A DNA stretch of 64,000 nt from Streptomyces sp. CB02414 (GCF_001905385.1 NZ_LIPF01000007.1:372001-436000), one strand, 5' to 3'; shown: positions 26,107-34,723, numbered from the stretch's first letter. Program-made: numbers and translations. The notes: generated by a model not told the origin, from the letters alone.

Positions 26107-26595
26107 TCACCCGGCGTCGGGCAGCGCTCCCGGGCATTCGCCGTCCCGCGCCTGCCGCGTGGCGCGCCGCGCGTTCTCCTCGCGTACGGCGTCCAGCCAG
26201 CGCCACGGTTTGAGCTCGTCCAAGGTGAGGCCGGGGCAGGCGAGTTGGTGAGGGAGGCGGCAGGTCGAGCCCGGCGGGGGTTCGCCCAGCCCTCCGTTCC
26301 ATGCTTGCCCGCCCGGGTCGATGTGCCAGCGGTGCCCCGCGGGGACCAGGTGTGCCGGGATGGTGAGCCCGGGTTCGAGCAGCACGTGCTGACCGGTGTA
26401 GGTCAGGCGGCGTTCACCGTCCAGGCCGCAGTGCGGGCAGACGGGCCGGGCGGGAGGCTCCGGCCCGGTGGCTCCGTCATGTGCGGCTTGCCTCCGGTCG
26501 GCGGTCTCCCAGGAACGAGGGGCGTCGGCGGGTGGCTGCCGGCTGCTGTCGGGGCCGGGTAACGGGACGAGACGCGGTTCGTGTGTATCCGCCAT
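26107..26595 (-). CDS. DUF6083 domain protein
   Basis: A 162-residue actinobacterial protein of unknown function. It carries a CPHC zinc-finger-like knuckle (ARPVCPHCGLDGERRLTYTG), followed by VLLEPGLTIPAHLVPAGHRW and a C-terminal CRLPHQLACP, so two Cys pairs could bind one zinc. The family occurs in Streptomyces in several copies per genome, by my recollection. The start codon has no clear ribosome site. Its upstream gap holds a parS site. Confidence 0.7.
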   Translation of the reverse strand: MADTHEPRLVPLPGPDSSRQPPADAPRSWETADRRQAAHDGATGPEPPARPVCPHCGLDGERRLTYTGQHVLLEPGLTIPAHLVPAGHRWHIDPGGQAWNGGLGEPPPGSTCRLPHQLACPGLTLDELKPWRWLDAVREENARRATRQARDGECPGALPDAG

Positions 26596-26711
26596 GAAAG
26601 CGAGGGTGCGACGCAGGCGGGAGGCCGGGTAGGGCGCAAAGTGGGCGCAACGGCAGCATGAGGGTAGGCCGGACGGGGCTCACAGCTCCCCCGAATGCCC
26701 GGATATCTTGC

Positions 26712-26725
26712 GTTTCACGTGAAAC
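26712..26725. other. parS centromere site (ParB binding)
   Basis: GTTTCACGTGAAAC is a perfect 14-bp palindrome identical to the Streptomyces parS core. It lies in the 196-bp gap between two genes transcribed leftwards. ParB binds these sites to load the chromosome-segregation complex and, with CTP, spreads from them. Most parS sites cluster near oriC, so a site here either places the window near oriC or is an outlier. Confidence 0.85.
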
Positions 26726-26736
26726 CGGACGGTGCT

Positions 26737-26768
26737 CGCCGGGAGTGGCAACACCCTCGCTCCCGGCG
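26737..26768 (-). terminator. hairpin downstream of the GNAT gene
   Basis: CGCCGGGAG (26737-26745) pairs with CTCCCGGCG (26760-26768) around a 14-nt loop. It lies 24 bp beyond the stop of the leftward GNAT gene. This is a plausible terminator, but the loop is long. Confidence 0.45.
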
Positions 26769-26791
26769 CGCTCCGGCCTACGCGCATTCCC

Positions 26792-27409
26792 TCAGGCTCC
26801 GACGGGTGAGCGCGGCTCGCGCCGCATGGCCCACAGCACCGGCCCGCCTCCCGGCAGAGAGAACTCCTCGCGCACGGTGAAGCCGAAGTGCTCGTAGAAG
26901 CCGAGGTTCGACGACTTGGAGGACTCCAGGCAGACGGGCAGGCCCGCCGCGTCCGCCTTGGCCAGTCCGGAGCGCAGCAGGGCGGCTCCGTGCCCCCCGC
27001 CCTGTGCGGCCGGGTCGGCGCCGATCACCGCCAGGTACCAGTGGGGTTCCTGAGGAGTGTGCCGGCCCGCGGTCTCGACGGCGTCGCGGAACAGCCCGGC
27101 CCGGTCACCGAGGATTCTCACCAGCTCCTGGATCGTCTCCGCGTCGGGGACGACCTGCGCCTGGCCCTCGGGCGGCACCCAGAACGCCGCCGCGGCACCC
27201 GTGCGCTCGCAGACGCCATGGCGGACGTACTGCCGGGTGAAGATCGTGGTGAAGTAGCGGCCCAGCGTCTCCTGGCGCGAGGAATCGTCGGGGAAGAACC
27301 AGCGCATCATGGGGTCGTCGTCGAAGGCGCGGGCGAGGGTACCGCTGACCGCTGCGGCGTCGTCCGGCGTCGCTGTCTCCGGAGTGCTCGTTTTCGGCAT
27401 GAGGGCCAT
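26792..27409 (-). CDS. GNAT family N-acetyltransferase
   Basis: A 205-residue acetyltransferase. The acetyl-CoA loop is GADPAAQGGGHGAALLR, the GNAT V-shaped strand region is YLAVIGADP, and the C-terminal GLPVCLESSKSSNLGFYEHFGF fits small-molecule acetylating GNATs. The start could be ATG 27409 or ATG 27400; neither has a ribosome site, so the mRNA may be nearly leaderless. The acceptor substrate is unknown. Confidence 0.85.
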   Translation of the reverse strand: MALMPKTSTPETATPDDAAAVSGTLARAFDDDPMMRWFFPDDSSRQETLGRYFTTIFTRQYVRHGVCERTGAAAAFWVPPEGQAQVVPDAETIQELVRILGDRAGLFRDAVETAGRHTPQEPHWYLAVIGADPAAQGGGHGAALLRSGLAKADAAGLPVCLESSKSSNLGFYEHFGFTVREEFSLPGGGPVLWAMRREPRSPVGA

Positions 27410-27482
27410 TCTGCACGGCAGTTGATCTTGACTGGTCGGCAGGTACCCGACTGACGCGCGTACGCCTGGCAGACTGGCGGAC

Positions 27483-28043
27483 GTGACAGCGCACGAGACG
27501 GTACACGCACCCGCGTTCGCGCAGCTGATGCGGGATCAGGACGCCACCGAAGCCGTACGGCGGGACCTCGGGGAGTGCTGGGCGGGGGTCATCAACGCCG
27601 GGGGCGCGGTCGTGCCCATGGGCTGCCCGCTTCCGCCGGTCTCCCCGCGACAGCTGGAACCGGCGGTGGACGCGATCCTCAGGGGGCTCGCTCCACAGCG
27701 CGGCCGGCTGCTCCTGGCCTCCGTCGGGGGCGCTCTCGCGGGATGGGTGCTGCTGCGCCGCGAGGCGCACGCCCTGGAGGCGCACTGCGGAACGGTGAAC
27801 CACCTGCAGACGCACGTCCGTTTCCGCGGTACGGGTGTCGGAGCCGCCCTGATGCGCCGGCTCCCCGCGATCGCCCGCGAGGAGATGGGCCTGGAGCGGC
27901 TGCGGCTCACGGTGCGGGACGGTCTGGGCCTCGAGGACTTCTACCGTGGGGTGGGCTGGTCCGAGGTCGGCCGGTGGCCGGGGGCGTTGCGGGTGGCACC
28001 CGGTGACGACCGCGACGAGATCCTCATGAGTCTGGCGCTCTGA
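27483..28043 (+). CDS. GNAT family N-acetyltransferase
   Basis: A 186-residue acetyltransferase. The coenzyme A loop is VRFRGTGVGAALMRRL, preceded by VNHLQTHV, and the C-terminal LEDFYRGVGWSEVGRWPG is typical. The GTG start at 27483 has no ribosome site; a CAGACT box seven bases upstream would fit a leaderless start. It is divergent from the other GNAT gene, with 73 bp between them, so a shared control region is possible. The substrate is unknown. Confidence 0.85.
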   Translation: MTAHETVHAPAFAQLMRDQDATEAVRRDLGECWAGVINAGGAVVPMGCPLPPVSPRQLEPAVDAILRGLAPQRGRLLLASVGGALAGWVLLRREAHALEAHCGTVNHLQTHVRFRGTGVGAALMRRLPAIAREEMGLERLRLTVRDGLGLEDFYRGVGWSEVGRWPGALRVAPGDDRDEILMSLAL

Positions 28044-28073
28044 CCCGGCGTTCAGGGCACTCCCCCTCCCGGA

Positions 28074-28844
28074 TCAGTCGCCCATGACCGCCACCAGCAC
28101 CGCGCTGTCGCCGAACCTCCAGACCGGCGCGACATGACGGAAGCCGGCCCCGGCCAGCAACTCGGCGTGCCGCTCCAGCGCGAGGTCCTCGCCCCGTCCG
28201 CTCCCGCCGTGGACCTCGTGGCGCCGCGCACGCTCGGCGTACAGGTCGGCGAGCTCGGGGTCCCGCGCGGCCGCGCCCCACCACGCGTGCCAGTCCTCGT
28301 GGGCGTGGCCGCCGGTCCGCTCGGCACGGCGCCGCCCCACGTGCGCGGTGATGGCCGCGCAGGAGGCGTCGCCGGGCGGGAAGTGGTCGCCGTTGACGAG
28401 TACCCCGCCCGGGCGCAGCAGGGCGGCGAGCCGTCGGTAGGTGTCCAGCAGGACCGGTTCGGGGAGATAGTGCAGGGCCGTGGTCGAGACGGCGGCGTCC
28501 AGCGGGCGGTCCAGCCCGAGGGCGTCGGTCCAGCCGTCGGCGCCGATCACGGTGTCCACGTAGCGGGCGGCGTCGGCGTGGTGGGTCCGCCCCAGCTCGA
28601 GCAGCAGAGGGTCCATGTCGGCGGCGACGATCTCCGCGTCCGGCAGGCGGCCGACGAGCCTGGCGGCCAGGGAGCCCGGGCCGCACCCGAGGTCGAGCAG
28701 GAGCGGACGGGGTCGGCCGGCGGTGACGTACTCGACGACATCCGTGATCACCGTGAACCGTTCCTCGCGGTCCACGGCGTAGCGCTGCTGCTGCCGCTCC
28801 CAGCGCTCCACCCACGTCCCGGCCACCGCCATGCTGATGCCCAT
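28074..28844 (-). CDS. class I SAM-dependent methyltransferase
   Basis: A 256-residue methyltransferase. Motif I is LLLDLGCGPGSLAARL, the acidic end of strand 2 is IVAADMDPLLLELG, motif post-I is AAVSTTALHYLPEP and motif III is LLRPGGVLVNGD. The acceptor cannot be told from sequence. Its neighbours are unrelated: a convergent GNAT gene, and the PLP-enzyme operon whose end lies 93 bp upstream. Confidence 0.88.
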   Translation of the reverse strand: MGISMAVAGTWVERWERQQQRYAVDREERFTVITDVVEYVTAGRPRPLLLDLGCGPGSLAARLVGRLPDAEIVAADMDPLLLELGRTHHADAARYVDTVIGADGWTDALGLDRPLDAAVSTTALHYLPEPVLLDTYRRLAALLRPGGVLVNGDHFPPGDASCAAITAHVGRRRAERTGGHAHEDWHAWWGAAARDPELADLYAERARRHEVHGGSGRGEDLALERHAELLAGAGFRHVAPVWRFGDSAVLVAVMGD

Positions 28845-28937
28845 CTGGTCGCGCCACCTCTTCCGATTCGCACCCGTCGTGGTCGGGACCGAATCTACAG
28901 GTGGAAACGGTTATCAGTTGCCTCATCGGTCGCCGGT

Positions 28938-30155
28938 TCACGCCAACGAGGCGAGTACGCCGTGCAGGCGGTCGATCTCCTCCTCCGTGTTGTACGCGTG
29001 CACGCTCACCCGCACCGCCCCCTTCCCCTCTTCCGCGCCCGCCTGGCAGAGGCTGTCGGCGCGCACCATGAAGCCGTGGCTGTAGAGGATGAAGCCGAGG
29101 TCGTCGGAGGGGATGTCCCGGTGCCGGAAGGTGACGATGCCGTGGCGCCGCTGGGCCCCGGGGAGTACGGAGTCGGCGGCCAGGCTCGTGGGACAGCCGA
29201 GGATCTCGTACGCGTCGAGGTGCCGCAGCCGGTCGGTCAGCCGGGTCGTGAGGCCGGCCGTCCAGCGGGCGATCCGGTCCACTCCGGCCCGGCCGAGCCA
29301 GTCGAGCGCGGCCCCCAGCGACACGATGCCCACCGTGTTGGGCGTGCCCTGCCAGCCGCCCGGCCGGAACTCGGGCCCCCGCGTGTTGCGCGCCCACACC
29401 GCCCCCGAACCGGGCAGGGCCATCGCCTTGTGCCCCGAGAAGACCACGAAGTCGACGTCCAGCAAGGGGTCGGCCAGGTCGACGGGCAGATGGCCGACGC
29501 TCTGGGCCGCGTCGAGGCAGATCGGCACGTCCGGGCCGACCGCCGCGCGGATGCGGTGCACGTTCATGTCACCGCCGTAGACGTGGTGGACGTGGGTCGC
29601 GGCCACGAAACGGGTCCGGGGACCGACGAGGTCGCCGAGGGCACGGTGGTCGTAGTCGCCCGACACCGCCTGGTACGGCAGGGCGCGGACGTGCACCTGA
29701 ACACCGCGTTCGGCCAGCGACTGCCGGGCTTCGAGCCACGGGTCCAGGTTGGCGCGGTGATCGGCGAACGGCACGAGGATCTCGTCGCCGTCGGAGAGGT
29801 ACGGCACGAGCCAGTCGCGGGCCACGGTGCGCAGTCCCTCGGTGGTGCCGCTGGTGAAGTGGACGGTGGAACGGTCAGGTTCCGGATCGTGCAGGAACGC
29901 CTTGACCCGCTCCCTGGTGTCCTCCACGAGCCGGGTGGTCTCGTTGGCCCAGGGGTAGGTGCCCCGGCCGGCGTTCGCGTTCGACGTGGTGAGATAGGTC
30001 TGGGCGGCCTCCAGTACGGCCCGCGGCTTCTGGGAGGTCGCCGCGCTGTCCAGGTAGGCCGACTCCGGATGGGCGGCGACGATGGGGAACTGTTCCCTCA
30101 GCTCCCGCTGCCACATGTGGTCCTGTGTGGCCGGGAACAGGCTGCCCGCGCTCAC
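28938..30155 (-). CDS. aminotransferase class V-fold PLP enzyme (cysteine desulfurase / SufS-like)
   Basis: This 405-residue fold-type I PLP enzyme is of the class V group. The PLP lysine Lys243 is in FSGHKAMALPGSG, the pyridine-N Asp215 is in ICLDAAQSVGHLP and the phosphate loop is HFTSGTTEGLR. SufS enzymes use a Cys in a C-terminal loop, and here the region MVRADSLCQAGAEEG has a Cys, so desulfurase or selenocysteine-lyase activity is possible. The start GTG overlaps the stop of the cysteine-synthase gene by GTGA, so it is the third gene of a coupled operon. Confidence 0.87.
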   Translation of the reverse strand: MSAGSLFPATQDHMWQRELREQFPIVAAHPESAYLDSAATSQKPRAVLEAAQTYLTTSNANAGRGTYPWANETTRLVEDTRERVKAFLHDPEPDRSTVHFTSGTTEGLRTVARDWLVPYLSDGDEILVPFADHRANLDPWLEARQSLAERGVQVHVRALPYQAVSGDYDHRALGDLVGPRTRFVAATHVHHVYGGDMNVHRIRAAVGPDVPICLDAAQSVGHLPVDLADPLLDVDFVVFSGHKAMALPGSGAVWARNTRGPEFRPGGWQGTPNTVGIVSLGAALDWLGRAGVDRIARWTAGLTTRLTDRLRHLDAYEILGCPTSLAADSVLPGAQRRHGIVTFRHRDIPSDDLGFILYSHGFMVRADSLCQAGAEEGKGAVRVSVHAYNTEEEIDRLHGVLASLA

Positions 30156-31489
30156 TCGCGCACCAGCGGCGCGCCCGCGTCCCGCCAGGCGACGATCCCG
30201 CCGGCCAGGCTCCGCACGTCGGGGTGGCCCAAGCGGGTCAGCAGCGCCGCGTGGCGCAGCGACTTCTCGCCCACCGGACAGGCCAGCAGCACCGGTGTCC
30301 GTTTGCTGAAGGGAAGCCCGCCGCGGACGAGTTCCTCGAACAGCTCGTCGACGATGTTGACCGAGCCCTCGATGTGCAGGGCCGCGTAGGCGTGCGGGCT
30401 GCGCAGGTCGACGACGAGCGGCCGGGTATCGCTCTCGGCGATCCAGCGGCGGGCGTCGTCGACGCTCACGGAACGGGCCTCCGCCCGCACGTCGTCCTCG
30501 GTGAGCGTGGCGAGGGTGGGCACCCGGCTCGCCCTGCCCAGCAGTTCGGGGCGTCGTGCGCGCACGTAGCTGAGGTAGCTCTCGGCCCGGTCGCACACGA
30601 TGAACACCGCGGTCTCCCGGCGTCCCGTCCCCTCCAGTGCCTCGTCGGCGTCCCGCAGGTGCCGTACCGCGCCCTGGTAGGCGGCGCCCCCGGTCGGCCC
30701 CGACAGCAGTCCGCAGCGGCGGATCAGGGTGAGCATCCCGTCGATGGCCTCGCCCGAGGTGACGGACTCGATCGTGTCGTACGTCGCGGGGTCGAACAGG
30801 CCCACCTGGTGGACCTCGTCGATGGTGCGGATGCCGGGAATGAAGTCGGACTTGTGGGCGACGAGGCCGAGGACCCGCACGTCCGGGTCGTGCTCGCGTA
30901 GCACCCTGGCGACGCCGGTCGAGGAACCGGCCGTGCCGACACAGGCGACGAACCAGTCCGGAGCCCGCCCGTCCAGGTCCTTGACGATCTCCGGTCCGGT
31001 GCCGGAGGCGTGGGCCTCGACGTTGCGCGGGTTGAAGTACTGGTCGGTGTGCAGGTAGGTGCTGCCCGGCTCCGTGAGGGCCTGGTGGAAGTGGGTCAGC
31101 GGATCGTCCGTGTCGGTCGGGTCCAGGCACTCGCTGCGCCCGGGCAGCTCCTCGATCTCGGCGCCCAGGAGCAGGAGCAGTTCCTTGATCTCCGGTACGC
31201 GCATGCGGTTGGTGACGCTCTTGAACCTCAGGCCGTGCATGCCGGCCAGCAGGGCCAGCGCCTTGGCGGTGTTGCCGCTGGAGAGCTCGACGACCGTCCC
31301 CCCGCCGTCGCCCGCGCCCTCCAGATGGGGGCGGGCCATGTGCCAGGCGGGACGGTCCTTGACGGAGCCGAACGGGTTGAGCATCTCCAGCTTCGCGTAC
31401 AGGTCGATGTGGCGCAGGCCGTGCACGGCGGGGTCGATGCGGACGAGCGGTGTGTTGCCGATGGCGTCCGTGATGCTGTCGTACCTCAT
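30152..31489 (-). CDS. cysteine synthase-like PLP enzyme fused to a rhodanese domain
   Basis: This 445-residue protein has an N-terminal fold-type II PLP enzyme (about 1-330). The lysine is Lys44 in NPFGSVKDRPAWH, the substrate loop is ELSSGNTAKALAL and the phosphate loop is GTAGSSTGVARVL. After a linker comes a rhodanese-like domain (about 345-445) with VDLRSPHAYAALHIEGS and a Cys loop CPVGEKS (Cys near 404). The first domain resembles CBS/SbnA-like beta-replacement enzymes. The rhodanese domain suggests transfer of a sulfane sulfur. ATGA overlaps the upstream gene and GTGA overlaps the downstream gene. Confidence 0.87.
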   Translation of the reverse strand: MRYDSITDAIGNTPLVRIDPAVHGLRHIDLYAKLEMLNPFGSVKDRPAWHMARPHLEGAGDGGGTVVELSSGNTAKALALLAGMHGLRFKSVTNRMRVPEIKELLLLLGAEIEELPGRSECLDPTDTDDPLTHFHQALTEPGSTYLHTDQYFNPRNVEAHASGTGPEIVKDLDGRAPDWFVACVGTAGSSTGVARVLREHDPDVRVLGLVAHKSDFIPGIRTIDEVHQVGLFDPATYDTIESVTSGEAIDGMLTLIRRCGLLSGPTGGAAYQGAVRHLRDADEALEGTGRRETAVFIVCDRAESYLSYVRARRPELLGRASRVPTLATLTEDDVRAEARSVSVDDARRWIAESDTRPLVVDLRSPHAYAALHIEGSVNIVDELFEELVRGGLPFSKRTPVLLACPVGEKSLRHAALLTRLGHPDVRSLAGGIVAWRDAGAPLVRE

Positions 31490-33003
31490 GCGGGCGTTCC
31501 CCCCGGGTGTGAGATCGGCCAGTAGTCCTCGTCCGGGCACCAGCGCCAGGAGTCGCCCTCCCTCTCCACGGCCACCGTCCGCGCCGACGGCTGCCGCTGC
31601 GCGTGGTGGGCGTGGAAGTCCATCGCGTAGCCCGCGGTGTTGACGAAGGCCAGCACGTCACCGGGGCGCGGCAGTCTCGGGAGGAACACGAGCCGACGGG
31701 TGATCAGGTCGGCCTCCAGGCACAGGTTGCCGACCAGGTGGACGCCGACCGGGGCCTCCGGTTCCGGGCCGCCGCCCGGGCCGTTCCCTGACGGGTCACC
31801 GCGGGACAGCAGCACGGGGTCCATCAGGACTCCGTGCTCCTCCAGGCTCACGTCTCCCGCGTTCATGCCCAGACGCACCAGGTACGGGTCCGGGCCCGCG
31901 CCGGTGCCCCGGACGTCCAGCACCCGTGCCAGCGACAGTCCGCACTGGTCGACGAGGGAACGGCCGGGTTCGATGTGGAGGTCGTGCAGGTGCTCGAGAA
32001 GGAGCGTGCCCGGCTCCCGGCCGAGGACCGGTGCCGGTAGTGAGAGGAGTTCGTCGAGGTAGCCGGGGCCGGCGTCGGGGCGGTGGCCGGGGTACAGGGC
32101 GACCGACCCGCGCACCGTGCCGCCCTCGTTGCGCAGCCCGTAGCCGTGGCCGCGCCAGGTCAGGGGCGGGCGGCCGCCGAGGACCGCCTCACTGAGCGCG
32201 GTGGTCCAGCGCTGCCACTCCCCCGCGTCGGCGACGTAGCCGACGCCGAAGCCGCCGCCGATGTCGACGGCACGCGGCGCGAGGCCCCGCTCCCGGCAGG
32301 CGTCCATGAGCAGCACGCACTGTTCCAGGGCACGGGCCTTCTCCTCCAGGCCGGTGGTGTCCAAGTGGTAGGCGAGGCCGGTGAGTTCCACGGCGTCCGC
32401 ATGCTGCTCCAGGGCCGACCAGAGTGCCTCCGCGTCCCGCACGGGCGTTCCGAAGCGGCTGCGCCGGGACAGCAGGCGGGTGCCCGCGCCGTTCTGGCCG
32501 GCGGTCGACTCGAAGCCGGACAGGCGCGCCAGCACACGGACCCGGCCGAGCCCGTGGCCGCGTACGAGAGAGGCCAGTTGCTCAAGCTCACGCGGCGAGT
32601 CCAGGTTCACGGTGGCGCCGACCCGGGCCGCCAGCCACAGGAACTCCGGGTCCTTGGGGCCGGTGGCCATGACCCGGTCCCCGGTGAACCCGCAGCTCAA
32701 GGCGTGCCGCAGCTCCGCGAGCGACGCGACGTCGATTCCCACGGCCGCCGGGTCCTCGGCCGCCAGTCTGCGCACCAGGGCGCTGGAACGGTTCGCCTTG
32801 TGCGCGAAGTAGAGCCGGCCGGTGAGACGGTGACGGCGGTAGACGGCCCGGAAGCGCGCCGCGTTCTCGGCGATCGTCTCGGGCAGCAGTACGTTGAGCG
32901 GAGATCCGAGGGCGTCGACGAGTGAGTGCAGGAACGGTGCGGCGCCCAGCAGTGAGGCGAGCGGCGGTTCCACCCGCGGCCTCAGATATAAGGGCACGTC
33001 CAC
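31486..33003 (-). CDS. Y4yA family PLP enzyme (fold-type III, DapDC/SbnH-like decarboxylase)
   Basis: A 505-residue fold-type III PLP decarboxylase-like enzyme. The Schiff-base Lys69 is in LYFAHKANRSSAL, with VDIGGGFGVGYV as the glycine loop. The C-terminal GNLCLEADLI carries the catalytic Cys at the position of the conserved Cys in diaminopimelate decarboxylase. The family is named after rhizobial y4yA and is related to SbnH of staphyloferrin B synthesis. GTG 33003 is preceded by GGAGGGG at 6 bp. First gene of an operon of three PLP enzymes; the substrate is unknown. Confidence 0.85.
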   Translation of the reverse strand: MDVPLYLRPRVEPPLASLLGAAPFLHSLVDALGSPLNVLLPETIAENAARFRAVYRRHRLTGRLYFAHKANRSSALVRRLAAEDPAAVGIDVASLAELRHALSCGFTGDRVMATGPKDPEFLWLAARVGATVNLDSPRELEQLASLVRGHGLGRVRVLARLSGFESTAGQNGAGTRLLSRRSRFGTPVRDAEALWSALEQHADAVELTGLAYHLDTTGLEEKARALEQCVLLMDACRERGLAPRAVDIGGGFGVGYVADAGEWQRWTTALSEAVLGGRPPLTWRGHGYGLRNEGGTVRGSVALYPGHRPDAGPGYLDELLSLPAPVLGREPGTLLLEHLHDLHIEPGRSLVDQCGLSLARVLDVRGTGAGPDPYLVRLGMNAGDVSLEEHGVLMDPVLLSRGDPSGNGPGGGPEPEAPVGVHLVGNLCLEADLITRRLVFLPRLPRPGDVLAFVNTAGYAMDFHAHHAQRQPSARTVAVEREGDSWRWCPDEDYWPISHPGGTPA

Positions 33004-33080
33004 GAAAGACCCCTCCCCGTGTCGGCCGACCGTCGTTTCGACGACCGTTCGGGAGTAGTCGTTTCCAGGTACACGCTCCG

Positions 33081-33542
33081 CTAAGCCTCGGTTCCCGTCG
33101 GTGAGCACGCCTCGGCGATCGAAAGGCTGTTCTCGTACAGGTGGTGCCGGGTGATCCTGCCGTCCTCGACGGTGAGGCGCAGCGCGAACGGGCCCGCGAA
33201 GGACTTTCCGGTGGCACGTACCGTTCCGGAGAGGTGGCCCGTCAGGACGGCGTCGGTGCCGTCGACGAGGAAGGCGTCGACACTGGCGCGCGCGTCCTCG
33301 GGCACGGTGTGGGCCGCCAGCTCCTCGGACTGTGCGGCACATTCGGCGGCCGTGGAGCGCGGACGGATCCACGGGACGGTGGGGTTGTCCGCCAGCAGCC
33401 AGTCGACCTCGTCGGCGAAGAGACCGACGAGCCGATCGGTGTCGCCGGCGAGCCGGGCGGCGAGGAAGGCCTGCACGACGGCGCGGGTCGCCTCGGTGGC
33501 CGAACTCATCGCATCCACACTGGACTTGGGGTACACCGACAT
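33081..33542 (-). CDS. SnoaL-like/NTF2-fold protein
   Basis: A 153-residue alpha+beta-barrel protein. The first helix is ATRAVVQAFLAARLAGDTDRLVGLFADEVDW, read in parts (VVQAFLAARLAGD, LVGLFADEVDW). GKSFAGPFALRLTVEDGRI and HHLYENSLSIAEAC follow, as in the nuclear-transport-factor-2 group. Such proteins are cyclases, isomerases or ligand binders. It lies 77 bp upstream of the three-PLP-enzyme operon on the same strand, so it could be its leading gene. ATG 33542 follows GGAGGAGAGG. Confidence 0.82.
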   Translation of the reverse strand: MSVYPKSSVDAMSSATEATRAVVQAFLAARLAGDTDRLVGLFADEVDWLLADNPTVPWIRPRSTAAECAAQSEELAAHTVPEDARASVDAFLVDGTDAVLTGHLSGTVRATGKSFAGPFALRLTVEDGRITRHHLYENSLSIAEACSPTGTEA

Positions 33543-33677
33543 CGTCCTCTCCTCCTCGAATCGCGGCGGCTCCCGGCGGCTGTCCGTCGGGGCCGTGCCG
33601 ATGCCCCGATCCTGCCGGGCCGTGGCAGGGCGGTCGATTACCCCGGAGGTAGGGCCGCGGACGGCTGGGACGGACGG

Positions 33678-34214
33678 TCAGGGTTCGAGCGGCGGAAGGC
33701 CGTCCAGTCCTGTCTCACGCATGATCCGGTCGACGGTCCCGGCGAGCGTGCTGTCGGCGCCGATGACGGTCTCGGCGCCTGAGGAGAGCAGGTCGCGCGG
33801 CCGGTACCACTCACGCAGCTGTGCCTCGTCGACCTCGCCGGCGATCGGCTTGGTGGCGTGCCGCGCCACGGTCTCGTCGAGCGGTACGTCCAGGTAGTAG
33901 CCGTGGGTGGGTCCGCGGTGGTCGGCGCGGAGGCGGGCCAGCATGTCGCCGTAGTGGTCGGCGTACAGGATGCCCTCCACCACGACGTGGTACCCGGCGT
34001 CCAGGGCGTAGCGTGCCGTCAGTTCGATGAGGCCGATGTTCGCCGCTCCGGGCCGGTCCCGTTCCCGGAGGACGGTCCGGCGGAGATTGTCCTGGCCGAC
34101 CAGGGCGAGGCCGCGCCCGAATCGGTCGCGGACACCGGCCGCGACGGACGACTTGCCCGAGGCGCTGTTGCCGCGCAGCACGACCAGCCGGGTCTCTTGC
34201 GTGCCCACCCTCAC
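33678..34214 (-). CDS. P-loop kinase-like ATP-binding protein
   Basis: About 178 residues. The P-loop is VVLRGNSASGKSSVA, followed by a nucleotide-kinase-like core with VVVEGILYADHYGDML, GYYLDVPLDETVARHATKP and REWYRPRDLL. This resembles small-molecule kinases or the zeta-toxin/gluconate-kinase-like group. The substrate is unknown. The start is uncertain among GTG codons at 34223, 34214 and 34208; no clear ribosome site decides it. Confidence 0.78.
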   Translation of the reverse strand: MRVGTQETRLVVLRGNSASGKSSVAAGVRDRFGRGLALVGQDNLRRTVLRERDRPGAANIGLIELTARYALDAGYHVVVEGILYADHYGDMLARLRADHRGPTHGYYLDVPLDETVARHATKPIAGEVDEAQLREWYRPRDLLSSGAETVIGADSTLAGTVDRIMRETGLDGLPPLEP

Positions 34215-34351
34215 CCGCCGCACGCTACCGGCAACGGCCCCGGGCCGGGCCGCCGTTGCCCCGGGCGACGAACCCGCGGCGCATGCACCCGAGTGGAGCA
34301 GCCGGGGAGCGGGGAGCGTTTCCGCACGGGTCACCGCTCGTTGAGGTCGGC

Positions 34352-34555
34352 ATGATCAAGAAGCTCGCCTGTGCCTCCGTCATGGCCACCGCCCTCCTCG
34401 CGGCCGCGCCCGCCGCCGAAGCGGCCCACGAACCCGTCCCCTCCTCCGGCGTCCCCGGCGGACCGATCCTCAACAGTCTGCTCGGTTCCCTCGAGATCGG
34501 TCATCCGGCCACCTCCCCCCAGTCGCTGCTGCCCGAGCGGCTCGTCGGCAGGTGA
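34352..34555 (+). CDS. small secreted peptide (67 aa), unknown function
   Basis: MIKKLACASVMATALLAAAP is a signal peptide, with cleavage likely after AEA. The mature part is about 44 residues, starting AHEPVPSSGVPGGPILNSLL, with Pro and Gly but no Cys. GAGG lies five bases before ATG 34352. It resembles small exported proteins that Streptomyces encodes in number, but I do not recognise a family. It precedes a secreted phosphodiesterase gene. Confidence 0.65.
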   Translation: MIKKLACASVMATALLAAAPAAEAAHEPVPSSGVPGGPILNSLLGSLEIGHPATSPQSLLPERLVGR

Positions 34556-34723
34556 CGGGGTACCGCGCCGAGCGCGATGGCGCGTAATCTCCCCTTCGGC
34601 CTCGGATCAGCCGGTTCACCGTTCCGGTCCACTGGCTGGTCCCGGCGCCGCCAGGCCCCGGCAGGCTTCCCGTAACCGGCGTCCGCCAGCCTCCAGGAAG
34701 TCGTTCGATACGGGGAGGCCGAA

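Noticed and set aside
34614..34635. PHO-box-like GTTCACCGTTC before the phosphodiesterase gene
   Set aside because: The first 11-base unit fits, but the second is poor. It is mentioned in the gene entry but not called as a site.
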